Shown piece by piece: positions 1 through 11,751 of a stretch of 64,000 bases of DNA (the stretch's first letter is position 1; each line of letters opens with the position of its first letter). A program made the position numbers and the translations under genes. This stretch comes from WHSW01 sp963705955 (GTDB lineage: Bacteria; Actinomycetota; Thermoleophilia; Solirubrobacterales; 70-9): the NCBI GenBank assembly GCA_963705955.1, contig CAVPLH010000007.1, forward strand, positions 62,001-126,000. The letters are read 5' to 3'. Under the pieces are notes generated by a model. It was given only the letters and a program-made list of their open reading frames with translations. It made no database searches and had not been told where the DNA came from.

Positions 1-1
1 C

Positions 2-664
2 CTCGACCTGCTCGGCACCGGGATCCCCGAGGCGGCAGGGTTGTTCGCCGAGCTCGGGGGGCTGTTCGCGAAGCTCGACCCGACCGGCGACGGCTCGACC
101 CTGCAGAACTTCCCGCTGCTGCCGCCCGACTTCAAGCCCGCGGTCCCGGCGACCAACCGCGCCATCCTCGGCTACGCGTTCGATCGCGACAGCTCGCCGC
201 CGAGCCTCGGTCTGTTGCACGTGAACGCCGGCGGCCTCGCCGATTCGGGAACTCCGCGCGACTGGGTCGACGGCGGCGTCACCCCGGTCGCCAACCTCGC
301 CGACACCTTCGCCCAGGAGCCGACCAACGCGGTCGAGTGGTTCTTCCCGACCCGGCTGACGATCGACACCAACGGCGCCGACCAGATGCGGATGAACGAC
401 GTCGGCAGGTTCCTCGGGCTGCGGCTCGAGCACACCAGGCAGGTGGACCTGCCGCTCTACGCCTTCCAGACCGACCTCCCCGACGCGCACGTGCTCGATG
501 GTGCGCGTGCCTTCATCAAGCGCTCGGCGACGAGCAGCGCAGAGGCGGTGCTCGTCAACCGCGACCCGCAGACCAGCCACCTCGACCCGCTGACCGCGGC
601 TCCGCCGGCGAACGACTTCCTGCGGACCGTGAAGCCGTTCCTGGCCGGGGCGTTCGGGCGCTGA
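2..664 (+). CDS. C-terminal part of an alpha/beta-hydrolase-like protein (5' end outside window)
   Basis: The frame is open from base 2 with no convincing start, so the gene begins upstream of the window. About 220 residues are visible. A motif SHLDPLTAAPPANDF near the C-terminus has the look of a catalytic-His loop of a lipase/esterase-type alpha/beta hydrolase, and the preceding stretch alternates strands and helices as in such folds. The nucleophile region is not in the window, so activity cannot be confirmed. It ends 7 bases before the convergent cupin gene, with no clear terminator hairpin between them. The family assignment is an inference from overall pattern; a secreted actinobacterial hypothetical protein remains possible. 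Confidence 0.55.
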   Translation, partial: LDLLGTGIPEAAGLFAELGGLFAKLDPTGDGSTLQNFPLLPPDFKPAVPATNRAILGYAFDRDSSPPSLGLLHVNAGGLADSGTPRDWVDGGVTPVANLADTFAQEPTNAVEWFFPTRLTIDTNGADQMRMNDVGRFLGLRLEHTRQVDLPLYAFQTDLPDAHVLDGARAFIKRSATSSAEAVLVNRDPQTSHLDPLTAAPPANDFLRTVKPFLAGAFGR

Positions 665-670
665 GCGGCC

Positions 671-1021
671 TCAGGTCGCGTAGTCCTCGCTGCCGATGAT
701 GTGCAGCGAGACGTAGGGCTCGTCGCCGACGACCCAGCTGTCGTGGCCCGGCGGGACGTAGAAGAAATCGCCCGGCCCCATGACGATCTCGGCCCCGTCG
801 TCCATCTTCGCCACCGCCCTGCCGCTGAGCACGAGGCCGACGTGCTCGACCTCGCAGGAGCTCTGACCGGAGGCGGCGCCGACGTGCTCGGACCACTTCC
901 ATCCCGGCTCGTAGGTCGCGCGGCCGAGCGTCGCCGGCCCGACCCGGTAGAGCTCGAACCTCCCCTTCTCGAACGTGCGCGTCTCGGTCGGGGAGTCGAA
1001 GTTGATCGTCGTCAGATCCAC
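671..1021 (-). CDS. Small cupin-domain protein
   Basis: A single-domain cupin of about 116 residues beginning at a GTG (VDLTTINF). Visible cupin features are the first motif region EPGWKWSEHV, then a PGDFFYVPPGHDSWVVGDE second motif typical of small actinobacterial cupins that bind a metal or small ligand. The frame is open upstream past the MerR stop, but that extension is low-quality sequence antisense to no family, so the GTG just inside is preferred. It is the third gene of an apparent MFS-MerR-cupin operon. The substrate is unknown; a role in sensing or detoxifying the exporter's substrate is only contextual inference. Confidence 0.7.
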   Translation of the reverse strand: MDLTTINFDSPTETRTFEKGRFELYRVGPATLGRATYEPGWKWSEHVGAASGQSSCEVEHVGLVLSGRAVAKMDDGAEIVMGPGDFFYVPPGHDSWVVGDEPYVSLHIIGSEDYAT

Positions 1022-1068
1022 GCCCGGGAGTTTCGCACCGCGAACACGCGCGGCGGCCTCGCGGGGAC

Positions 1069-1527
1069 TCAGGAGCGCCGCGAAGGATCGCGGTCGAGCT
1101 CGCGCATCCGATCGCGGACCCGGCGGCGCTTCGCGACCAGCTCGGCCTCGAGCTTTGCGATCGCGTCGCGGCGGCGGCGGATCAGCTCGAGCTGGCGGTC
1201 GATGTGCGCCGAGGCCTCCTCGAGGACCTCGCGGCGGCGCACCGGGTCCTCGATCCCCGAGTGCCACTCGCGCCGCAGGCCGGCTCGCGCGTCCTCCGCC
1301 GCGGCGAGCTCGCGCAGCTCCTCGAGCGAGATCCCGAGCACGGCCTTGAGCTCGAGCAGCTCGCGGAGCCGCTCGACGTCGGCGTCGTCGTAGAGCCGGT
1401 GGGCGCCGGGCTCGCGCGGGCCCGAGCGCGGCAGCAGCCCGAGCTCCTCGTAGTAGCGGATCGTCCGCGGCGTCGTCTCGGTGCGCTCGGCGACCTCGCC
1501 GATGCGCAGCCGGCGCTGCGCGCTCAT
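1069..1527 (-). CDS. MerR-family transcriptional regulator
   Basis: A 152-residue protein. It opens with the MerR winged helix-turn-helix (RLRIGEVAERTETTPRTIRYYEELGLL, given here in part as RIGEVAERTETTPRTIRYYE) and continues with the wing and a long C-terminal dimerisation helix rich in Glu/Arg (about residues 85-145). There is no cysteine cluster, so it is not a metal-responsive MerR; it resembles drug-responsive members that control efflux pumps. Its ATG overlaps the stop of the upstream MFS gene (ATGA), which indicates translational coupling. It probably regulates its own operon, whose promoter would lie upstream of the MFS gene at about 3.02-3.1 kb. Confidence 0.85.
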   Translation of the reverse strand: MSAQRRLRIGEVAERTETTPRTIRYYEELGLLPRSGPREPGAHRLYDDADVERLRELLELKAVLGISLEELRELAAAEDARAGLRREWHSGIEDPVRRREVLEEASAHIDRQLELIRRRRDAIAKLEAELVAKRRRVRDRMRELDRDPSRRS

Positions 1528-3014
1528 GCCGCCACCTGGCCGGTGGCGACGCCGGAGCGGTCGCCCGGAGCGGTTTCATCCTGCGCCGATTCGGCGTGGC
1601 GCGGGCGCAGCAGCGTCACGGCGGCTCCGATCAGCGAGGTCGCGGCGAGCACCCAGAGCGCCGTGTGCATGTTGTGGATGAACGGTTCGAGCTTCGCCTG
1701 CGAGAGGTGATCGGTGACCCCGGAGAAGATGCTCAGCAGGACGTCCTTCGGCACCGACGCGGTGACCACCGCGAGCACGAAGGCGATCGAGATCACGGCG
1801 CCGGTGTTCTGAAGCATCATCCGCGCGCCGGCGGCGATCCCGCGCCGGTGGGCCGGCACCGCCCCCATCATCGCCGCCGTGTTCGGGGAGTTGAACATCC
1901 CCGAGCCGACGCCGACCAGGAACAGCCACAGCGCGCTCTCCCAGTAGGCGCTCGTCTCGACCAGCGTCGTCATCAGCGCGAGCGCGATCGCGCTGATGAT
2001 CATCCCGGCGCAGGCGAGCGCCCGCGAGCCGCGGCGGTCGGCCCAGATCCCGGCGAGCGGCGAGGCGATCAGCATCCCGATCGCCATCGGCGCGAGCTTG
2101 ATCCCGGCGGTGATCGGGTCGTCGCCGATGACGCCCTGGAAGTAGAAGACGAACACGAACAGCAGCGCGAACCGCGACAGGCCGTTGATGAACGCGGCGC
2201 CGCTCGCAGCGGCGAAGAGGCGGTTCTCGAAGATCGTCAGATCGAGCATCGGCGCCCTGACGCGGCGCTCGATGACGACGAAGAGGGGGAGCAGGACGAG
2301 CGAGGCGGCGAGCGAGACGACGACGACCGGGTCGTCCCAGCCCGAGAGCCCGCCCTTCGAGACCCCGAGCACGAGCCCGGTGAGTCCGGCGACGAACACC
2401 GAGGTGCCGAGCAGGTCGAGGCCGCGGACCGTGTCCGGGCGGGCGAGCTCGCGGAGGACGAGCGCGCCCCAGACGGCGCCGGCGATCCCGAGCGGCAGGT
2501 TGAACCAGAAGACCCAGTGCCAGGAGATCGCGACCAGGGCGCCGCCGAGCACGGGCCCGATCACGAGCCCGACCGCGGCGATCATCGTGTTCGTGCCCAT
2601 CGCGAGGCCGAGCTGCTCCTTCGGGAACGCATCGGTGACCAGCGCGGCGGCGTTCGCGAACAGGAAGGCGCCGCCGATCCCCTGGACGATCCGCCAGAGG
2701 ATCAGCTCGGTGGCGTTGGCGGAGAAGCCGGCGCCCAGCGAGGCGAACGCGAAGACGATGAAGCCGGCGACGTAGGCGTGCTTGCGGCCGAACAGGTCGG
2801 AGAGCCGTCCGGCCGTCAGCACGAGGACGGTCGAGGCGATCATGTAGGCGAGGATCACCCAGACGAGCGAGAGGATCGAGGTGTCGAGCGCCCGCTCGAG
2901 GTCGGGGAGGGCGATGATCAGCGTCCCGGAGTTGATCGTCGCGAGCAGCATCCCGAGGCCGGTGCACGAGAGGGCCCACCACTTGTAGTTGCGGTGATCG
3001 GCCGCGACGCCCAT
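1524..3014 (-). CDS. MFS multidrug efflux transporter, DHA2 (EmrB/QacA) type
   Basis: A 496-residue membrane protein with about 14 hydrophobic segments, the number expected for DHA2 drug:H+ antiporters rather than 12-TM MFS carriers. Family motifs include LSDLFGRKHAYVAGF (motif A, loop 2-3), LILWRIVQGIGGAFLFANAA (TM4) and GLVIGPVLGGALV (motif C of exporters, TM5). It is the first gene of an operon with MerR and cupin. The upstream intergenic segment carries an AT-richer stretch (CTTACGTTAAGATGTAG on the minus strand) that may hold promoter and operator. The substrate cannot be told from sequence. Confidence 0.88.
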   Translation of the reverse strand: MGVAADHRNYKWWALSCTGLGMLLATINSGTLIIALPDLERALDTSILSLVWVILAYMIASTVLVLTAGRLSDLFGRKHAYVAGFIVFAFASLGAGFSANATELILWRIVQGIGGAFLFANAAALVTDAFPKEQLGLAMGTNTMIAAVGLVIGPVLGGALVAISWHWVFWFNLPLGIAGAVWGALVLRELARPDTVRGLDLLGTSVFVAGLTGLVLGVSKGGLSGWDDPVVVVSLAASLVLLPLFVVIERRVRAPMLDLTIFENRLFAAASGAAFINGLSRFALLFVFVFYFQGVIGDDPITAGIKLAPMAIGMLIASPLAGIWADRRGSRALACAGMIISAIALALMTTLVETSAYWESALWLFLVGVGSGMFNSPNTAAMMGAVPAHRRGIAAGARMMLQNTGAVISIAFVLAVVTASVPKDVLLSIFSGVTDHLSQAKLEPFIHNMHTALWVLAATSLIGAAVTLLRPRHAESAQDETAPGDRSGVATGQVAA

Positions 3015-3124
3015 CCGGCGCCGGCGCCCGGCCGCTCTGCTTACCGCCTCGATGAACTACATCTTAACGTAAGCGTCAGGTTCACCGGGCTTCGCGCCCG
3101 CGGCTCGCGTCGAGACGCGCCTTT

Positions 3125-3141
3125 GTCGTCTCTGAGACGAC
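3125..3141. promoter_or_regulatory. Perfect 8+8 palindrome between glnN and the MFS operon
   Basis: GTCGTCTC-T-GAGACGAC is a perfect inverted repeat with a one-base centre. It sits about 100 bases downstream of the glutamine synthetase stop and about 110 bases upstream of the MFS start. It could be a regulator site for the MerR operon or a hairpin ending the glnN transcript. There is no T-run on either side. Confidence 0.4.
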
Positions 3142-3240
3142 CAAGGCTCGGCTCGAGGTTGGCGGCGGCCGCGATCTCTCGCCCGCCGGCGCAACCGCGC
3201 CGCGATCCTGCGCCGCTGGACGACGCCGGGCGGCGCCGGG

Positions 3241-5382
3241 TCAGCGGACGAAGAGGATCTCCGAGTACTTGGGCAGCGGCCAGAGGTCGTCGGCGACGAG
3301 CTTCTCGAGCTGGTCGGCGACCTCGCGGACGCCGCCCATCGCCGGGACCTGCCTGTCGCGCGCGAACTCGGCCAGCTCCAGGCCCTCGACTCCGTCGGGG
3401 TATGCGTTCGCCGTGTTGAGCTCGCCGATCGCGGCGATCAGCTGACCGGTCAGCTCCTCGGCCTGCTTGTCGGGGAACGGCGAGCCGTCGCTGAGCGCCA
3501 GGTGGCGCAGCGCCGCCGGCAGGATCATCGTCCTCGCGATGCCCTCCGTCGTCTCCGCCTCGATGTTGGCGTTGATCACGTACTGCTCGATCCAGACCTC
3601 GAACCGCGACTCGAGCTCGCGCTTCGAGAGCACCTCGTAGTTCTCGAACAGCGCCACGGTCTGGTCGGAGATCACTTCGGGCAGCGCATCCGGTGTCGTG
3701 CGGAGGTTCAGAAGCCCGCGCCGCTCGGCCTCGGCGTGCCACGCCTCGTCGTAGTTGTCACCGCCGAAGACGATCTGCTTGTTGGCGGCGTAGGAGTCCC
3801 TGACCACCTCGGTCACCGCCTCGGCGACCTCGCCGCCGGCCTCCAGCTTGGCCTCGACCTTGCCGGCGAGCTCGTCGATCGCCTCGGCGACGATCGTGTT
3901 CAGGACCGTGTTCGGGAACGCCAGCGACGCGCTCGACCCGAGCGCGCGGAACTCGAACTTGTTGCCGGTGAACGCGAACGGCGAGGTCCGGTTGCGATCG
4001 CCTCCGTGCATCGGCAGCCGCGGCAGCACCGAGGCGCCGAGCTCGAGGAACGAGCCGGGGGTGTGCGGATCGCCCTTTCCGGACTCGATCGCCTCGAACA
4101 CCTTGTCGAGCTCGGCGCCGAGGAAGATCGAGATGATCGCCGGCGGCGCCTCGTTGGCGCCCAGCCGGTGGTCCTGGCCGAGGTCGGCGATCGAGGCTCG
4201 CAGCAGGCCCTGGTGCTTGTTGACGGCCTGGATCACGGCGGCGCAGAAGAACAGGAAGTTGATGTTCTCCGCCGGGGTCTCGCCCGGGTCCATCAGGTTG
4301 TGGCCCGTGTCGGTCCCCATCGACCAGTTGTTGTGCTTGCCGGAGCCGTTGACGCCCGCGAACGGCTTCTCGTGCAGGAGGCAGACGAGCCCGTACCTGC
4401 GGGCCACGGACTGCATCATCTGCATCGTCAGCTGCTGATGGTCGGAGCCGACGTTGGAGTTCTCGAAGATCGGCGCGATCTCGTACTGGCCCGGCGCGAC
4501 CTCGTTGTGGCGGGTCTTGACCGGGACCCCGAGCTTGCGGAGCTCGGTCTCGGTGTCGAGCATGTAGGCGAGGATGCGCTCCGGGATCGAGCCGAAGTAG
4601 TGGTCGTCGAGCTCGTGGCCCTTCGGCGGCTTGGCGCCGAACAGCGTCCGCCCGGTGGTCACCAGGTCGGGGCGCTCGAAGAAGTACTGCTCGTCGATGA
4701 GGAAGTACTCCTGCTCGGGGCCGACCGTGGTGAAGACGCGCTGGGCCTCCTCGTCGCCGAGGATCTGCAGGGCGCCGACCGCCGCCTGCGAGAGCGCGTC
4801 CATCGAGCGCAGCAGCGGGATCTTCGCGTCGAGAGCCTCGCCGGTCCATGACGCGAACGCGGTCGGGATGCAGAACAGCGCCCCGTTCGGGTTCTCGAGG
4901 ATGAACGCCGGGCTCGTCGGGTCCCAGGCGGTGTAGCCGCGGGCCTCGAACGTGGCGCGGACGCCGCCGGTCGGAAACGACGAGGCGTCGGGCTCACCCT
5001 GGATCAGTTCCTTGCCGGAGAAGTCTGCGATCGCGCCGCCCTCGCCGTCGGGCTCGAAGAACGAGTCGTGCTTCTCGGCGGTGAGGCCGGTGAGCGGCTG
5101 GAAGACGTGCGTGTAGTGGGTCGCGCCCCGTTCCAGCGCCCACTCCTTCATCGCCTCGGCGACCTCGTCGGCGAGCGCGGTATCGAGCGAGGCGCCGGTC
5201 TCGAGCGTCGCCTGCAGCTTCTTGTACGTGTCCCTGGAGAGCCGGTCCCGCTGGACAGCGGCGGAGAAGACGTTGGCCCCGAACGGGTTGTTCTTGCGCT
5301 CGGTCAGGTCGACCGTGCCGAGCGCCTCGCCGTTGCTCGACCACTGGGCCGCGCTCACGTTCTGCTGCCGGATCTTCGCCAT
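3241..5382 (-). CDS. glnN: Glutamine synthetase, type III (GlnN)
   Basis: ATP-dependent condensation of ammonia with glutamate to glutamine, cytosolic. The 713-residue length is far above type I (about 470) and matches type III enzymes. Signature stretches are PEQEYFLIDEQYF (about residue 225), GVNGSGKHNNWSMG (about 345; the NGSGKHNN loop is characteristic of GlnN) and RTSPFAFTGNKFEFRALGSS (about 470). The start is placed at the ATG preceding AKIRQQ because AAGGAGG lies 12 bases upstream; a longer reading frame to 5511 lacks a ribosome site. It stands next to gltBD in the same orientation, so the GS-GOGAT cycle is clustered. A GC hairpin lies just upstream of the ribosome binding site. Confidence 0.93.
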   Translation of the reverse strand: MAKIRQQNVSAAQWSSNGEALGTVDLTERKNNPFGANVFSAAVQRDRLSRDTYKKLQATLETGASLDTALADEVAEAMKEWALERGATHYTHVFQPLTGLTAEKHDSFFEPDGEGGAIADFSGKELIQGEPDASSFPTGGVRATFEARGYTAWDPTSPAFILENPNGALFCIPTAFASWTGEALDAKIPLLRSMDALSQAAVGALQILGDEEAQRVFTTVGPEQEYFLIDEQYFFERPDLVTTGRTLFGAKPPKGHELDDHYFGSIPERILAYMLDTETELRKLGVPVKTRHNEVAPGQYEIAPIFENSNVGSDHQQLTMQMMQSVARRYGLVCLLHEKPFAGVNGSGKHNNWSMGTDTGHNLMDPGETPAENINFLFFCAAVIQAVNKHQGLLRASIADLGQDHRLGANEAPPAIISIFLGAELDKVFEAIESGKGDPHTPGSFLELGASVLPRLPMHGGDRNRTSPFAFTGNKFEFRALGSSASLAFPNTVLNTIVAEAIDELAGKVEAKLEAGGEVAEAVTEVVRDSYAANKQIVFGGDNYDEAWHAEAERRGLLNLRTTPDALPEVISDQTVALFENYEVLSKRELESRFEVWIEQYVINANIEAETTEGIARTMILPAALRHLALSDGSPFPDKQAEELTGQLIAAIGELNTANAYPDGVEGLELAEFARDRQVPAMGGVREVADQLEKLVADDLWPLPKYSEILFVR

Positions 5383-5412
5383 CTGCTTGCTGTGCCTCCT
5401 TAACGACACGAT

Positions 5413-5429
5413 CCCGCGCACCGCGCGGG
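5413..5429 (-). promoter_or_regulatory. GC hairpin immediately upstream of the glnN ribosome binding site
   Basis: CCCGCGC-ACC-GCGCGGG is a perfect 7-bp stem with a 3-base loop. It lies about 12 bases before the AAGGAGG of glnN, in the mRNA leader. Its position would allow control of translation or RNA stability. No protein-binding consensus is recognised. Confidence 0.35.
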
Positions 5430-5618
5430 GCTCATGCCCGTAACCGGGTCGAAGTTGCGAGGGCGAAAGCGTACGGGTTGGCGCCTCCCGCCCCTCTGTC
5501 CGCGCGTCCAAATCTACCTAGCGCGGGTTGGCCGTGGTGGAAGGGGTGGCGGTCCAGCGTGCGCTCGACGCGGCCGGTTCGCGCACTTTGCGCGGACTAT
5601 CTGCGCGCCGTCTCGCGC

Positions 5619-7051
<1,433 letters not shown>

Positions 7052-7055
<4 letters not shown>

Positions 7056-10000
7056 GCCGCGAGCGTCCTGAACTCGGACGTCTGCGGCTCGCCGGTCTGC
7101 TCGCGCCGGGCGAGGGCGCGGGCGTACTCGCGCGGGATCACGCGGACGAAGCCAGCCAGCGCCGCGTCCCAGCTCTCGAGCAGCCGCGCCGCGACCGGCG
7201 AGGCGGTGCGCGCCAGGTGCTCGGTGACGAGGCCGAGCAGCTCGGGCTCGTCGTCGGGCGCGACCGGCTCGAGGTCGACGAGCTCGGCGTTGACCCTGGC
7301 GGCGAGCGCCTCGTCGGGGTCGTGGACCCAGGCGATCCCGCCGCTCATCCCGGCGGCGAAGTTGTGGCCGATCGGGCCGAGGATCACGGCCCGGCCGCCG
7401 GTCATGTACTCACAGCCGTGGTCGCCGACGCCCTCGACGACCGTCAGGGCGCCGGAGTTGCGGACCGCGAAGCGCTCGCCGGCGAGACCGCGGATGAAGG
7501 CGCGCCCACCGCTCGCCCCGTAGAGGGCGACGTTGCCGACGATCACGTTCTCCTCGGCGCGGTAGCCCGCCTCGGCCGGGGGGTTGATCGCGACGACTCC
7601 GCCGGAGAGCCCCTTGCCGACGTAGTCGTTCGCCTCTCCCTCGAGCTCGAGCGTGATCCCGGGCGCCAGCCAGGCGCCGAAGCTCTGTCCGGCGGAGCCG
7701 CGGAGCGCGATCGAGATCGTGTCGTCGGCGAGCCCCTGCGGACCGTGGCGGGCGACGAGCAGGTGGGAAAGCCGGGCGCCGATCGTCCGGTCGACGTTCG
7801 TGACCCGGCGCTCCAGCCGCGCCGGCTCTCCGGCCTCGATCGCGGGCGTCGCCTCGGTGAGCTCGCGGACGTCGAAGTGCCGGTCGGGGGGTTCGGGCCC
7901 GCGGGTGCGGTGGCGCGGCGCCGCCGGGTCGAGGCCCGGGGGGAAGACGAGCAGGTCGGAGAGGTCGATCAGGCGACGCTTGTGGCCCTCGGGCTCGGGC
8001 TTCTGGCCGAGCAGCTCGACCCGGCCGATCGCGTCCTCGATCCTCGGGATGCCGAGCTCGGCGAGCATCCGGCGCACGTCCTCGGCGACGAGGAAGAGGT
8101 AGTTGACGACCTGCTCGGGGCGGCCCGCGAACCGGGCGCGAAGCTCGGGGTCCTGGGTCGCGACCCCGACCGGGCAGGTGTTCAGATGGCAGACGCGCAT
8201 CATGATGCACCCGGTCGCGATCAAGGGGGCGGTCGAAAAGCCGAACTCGTCGGCGCCGAGCATCGCGCCGATGATCACGTCGCGGCCGGTGCGCATGCCG
8301 CCGTCGACCTGGACCACGATCCGCGAGCGGAGGTCGTTGCGAAGCAGCGTCTGCTGGGTCTCGGCGAGGCCGATCTCCCAGGGCACGCCGGCCTGCTGGA
8401 TCGACGACAGCGGCGAGGCGCCGGTGCCACCGTCGTGGCCGGCGATCACGACGTGGTCGGCGCCCGCCTTCGCGACCCCGGCGGCGACGGTGCCGACTCC
8501 GGCCTCCGCGGCGAGCTTCACCGAGACGGTCGCCGACGGGTTCGCCCCGCGGAGGTCGTAGATCAGCTGCTTCAGATCCTCGATCGAGTAGATGTCGTGG
8601 TGGGGCGGCGGCGAGATCAGCCCGACCCCGGGGGTCGCGAAGCGAAGCTGGGCGATGTAGGGGTCGACCTTGTGCCCCGGCAGCTGCCCGCCCTCGCCGG
8701 GCTTCGCACCCTGGCTGATCTTGATCTGGATCTGGTCGGCCGAGGAGAGGTAGTGGACGGTGACGCCGAAGCGCCCCGACGCCACCTGCTTGATCCGCGA
8801 GCGGCGCTCGTCGCCGTTCGGGTCCGGGGTGTAGCGGCGGATGTCCTCGCCGCCCTCGCCCGAGTTCGACATCCCGCCGATCCGGTTCATCGCCACCGCG
8901 AGCGTCTCGTGGGCCTCCGGGCCGAGCGCGCCGAGGCTCATCCCGCCGGTCGTGAAGCGCTTCAGGATCTCCTTCGTCGGCTCGACCTCGTCGATCGGAA
9001 TCGGGTCGCCGAGCGGGCGCAGCTCGAGCAGCCCGCGGAGCATCGCCAGGGCGCCGTTCTCGGCGTTGACGCGCTCGGAGAACTCCTCGTAGCGCTCGGC
9101 CGAATCCCCGTTCGAGCCGACGGCGAGCTGCAGCGCGGCGATCGTCGCCGGGTCCCAGGCGTGCCGTTCGCCGTCGCGGCGCCAGGCGTAGACGCCCCCC
9201 TGGGGCAGCAACGTCGCGTGGGCGGCGGGGAGCAGCGAGTCCTCGACGTGCCCGGGGAGGCTGCGCTCGTGGCGCTCCGGATAGGCCCGCGCGTGGCGCT
9301 CGAGCGCCTCGCGGGCGAGCTCGGCGAGCCCGACGCCGCCGACCGCCGAGGGGGTCCCGGCGAAGTAGCGATCGATCAGCTCGCGGTCGAGCCCGACGGC
9401 CTCGAAGACCTGGGCGCCGCAGTAGGACTGGATCGTCGCGATGCCCATCTTCGAGATCACCTTCAGGAGCCCCTTGCGATAGGCGCCGAGCAGCCGCTCG
9501 CGCGCCTCGGCGGCGGACAGGTCGGCGGGCAGCTCGGCGCGGCCGTGCAGGTCGGCGAGCGAGTCCAGCAGCAGGTAGGGGTTGACGGCGGCGGCGCCGT
9601 AGCTGATCAGCGCGGCGACGTGGTGGACCTCGCGCGGCTCGCCGGACTCGACGATCAGGCTGGTCTGCAGGCGGGTCCCGGCGCGGACGAGGTGCTGGTG
9701 GACGGCACCGAGCGCCAGCAGCGAGGGGATCGGTACCCGGTCGGGGGCGAGCGCCCGGTCGCTGATCACGATCAGGTTGGTGCCGTCGGCGATCGCGGTG
9801 GCGGCCTCGCGGCAGATCCGCTCGAGCGCCGACTCGAGCCCGGTCTCGCCGGCCCGCAGCGGCCAGGTCGCGTCGAGGGTCGTCGCCCGCAGCGCCGGAT
9901 GCGACGCGCGAGCGACCCGCTCGAGCTCGTCGTTGGTGAGCACCGGGTGCTCGAGCACCAGCTGCACGGCGTGCTCGGGGCCGTCGGAGAGCAGGTTGCC

Positions 10001-11653
10001 CTCGGCGCCGATCCGGGTCTCGAGACTCATCACGATCGATTCGCGGACCGAGTCGATCGGCGGGTTGGTGACCTGCGCGAAGCGCTGCTTGAAGTAGCTG
10101 AACAGCGACGGCTCGCGTTCCGAGAGCGCCGCGAGCGCGAGGTCGTTGCCCATCGAACCGGTCGGCTCGATTCCGGCCTCGGCGGAGGGCGAGATCAGCA
10201 CCCGGAGGTCCTCCTGCGAGTAGCCGAAGGCGAGCTGGCGGGTGCGCAGCGGCTCGTGGGTGCGCATCGGGGTGCGATCGGCGAGGTCGGCGAGCCGAAT
10301 CTCGCCCTGCTCGCACCAGCGCCGGAAGGGCTTCGACCCCGCGACCTCGAGCTCGGCTTCGCCGTCGGCCATCAGCAGCCGGCGCTCGAGATCGACGATG
10401 AACAGCCGAGCCGGGTGCAGGCGGCCGCGGCGGACGACCTTCGACTCGTCCACCGCCAGCACGCCCGCCTCGGAGCCGAGCACGACGAGTCCGTCGTCGG
10501 TGACCAGCCAGCGCCCCGGCCGCAGGCCGTTGCGATCGAGGCAGGCGCCGAGCACGCGGCCGTCGGAGAAGACCATCGCCGCCGGACCGTCCCAGGGCTC
10601 GAGCACCGTGGAGCTGTAGCGGTAGAAGTCGTCGAGCTCGGGCGCCATCCCGTCGCCGCCGGTGCGGGCGGCGGGGATCATCATCATCATCGCCTGGGCG
10701 ACCGGCCGGCCGGCGAGCACCAGCAGCTCGAGCAACCGGTCGAAGGCGGCCGAGTCGGAGCTCCCCTCCGGGATCAGCGGCAGGCAGCGCTCGAGATCGG
10801 AGCCGAAGAGATTCGAGTGCAGCGCCGCCTCGCGGGCCCGCATCCAGTTGACGTTCCCGGCGAGCGTGTTGATCTCGCCGTTGTGGGCGAGCAGGCGAAG
10901 CGGCTGGGCGAGCTCCCAGCTCGGGAAGGTGTTGGTCGAGAAGCGCGAGTGGACGACGGCGAGCGCGCTCTGCAGCTCCGGGTCGCGCAGGTCGGCGTAG
11001 AAGCGCTGCAGCTGCGGGGCCTTCAGCATGCCCTTGTAGACGATCGTCCGCGAGGAGAAGCTCGGGATCGAGAGCGACGGCCCCGCCTCGAGCTCGGCGA
11101 GCCGGCGGGCGAGGAAGAGGCGGCGCTCGAACTCGTCCTGGTCGGAGATCGCGTCCGCCGCACCGACCAGCAGCTGGCGAAACACGGGTGCCACAGCCCG
11201 TGCCGTCTCGCCCGCGCGACCGAGGTCGACGGGCACGTCGCGCCAGCCGATCGGCTCCTGGCCTGCCGCGATCACGGCGCGCTCGACCAGGGGCTCCTGG
11301 ACGACCCGCTCGCTCGGGTTGGCCGACAGGAAGCAGTTCGCGACGGCGACCCGGCCGGGATCGGGGAAGACGTCGGGGTTGACGCGGAACTCCTCGGCGC
11401 GCGCGCGCAGGAACGAGTGCGGGAGCTGGATCAGCACCCCGGCGCCGTCGCCGGTCGTCGGATCGGCGCCCGCGGCTCCGCGATGCTCGAGGTCGTCGAG
11501 CGCGGTCAGCGCCAGGTCGATCACCTCGTGGCGGGGTTGCCCGTCGAGGCGGGCGACGCAGGCGACACCGCAGCCGTCGTGCTCGTACGTGGGGTCGTAG
11601 AGCCCGGTCGCGCGCGCCCGCGACGGCTCGTTGCGCACGCGCGGTTCGCTCAC
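7052..11653 (-). CDS. gltB: Glutamate synthase large subunit (GOGAT alpha)
   Basis: About 1533 residues, normal for GltB. It hydrolyses glutamine, channels ammonia, and reductively aminates 2-oxoglutarate to glutamate. The class II amidotransferase domain begins at the Cys of DGCGVACVA (about residue 28), so a short propeptide would be removed to expose the Cys nucleophile. The FMN/synthase domain carries KPGEGGQLPGHKV and the 3Fe-4S cysteines C-x5-C-x4-C in GCIMMRVCHLNTCPVGVAT. The C-terminal beta-helix (GXGXG repeats such as GGRAFIRGLAGE) is present. The start is a GTG (SEPRVRN); the open frame continues upstream into the neighbouring oxidoreductase only because that gene is frameshifted. 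Downstream gltD overlaps by 4 bases. Confidence 0.94.
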
Positions 11654-11751
11654 GCCGGTCAAGTTACGCGAGAGAGTGGTCGCATGCTCCGCTGTGGAGC
11701 GCCCCAGGTGCCCGCCGCGAGGGCGGTCGGACGGTGTGCGGAGGCGGTTCG

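Noticed and set aside
1596..3419. Long plus-strand open frame (about 600 codons) opposite the MFS gene
   Set aside because: Arg/Glu/Asp-rich antisense shadow typical of high-GC DNA; the minus strand encodes a clear transporter.
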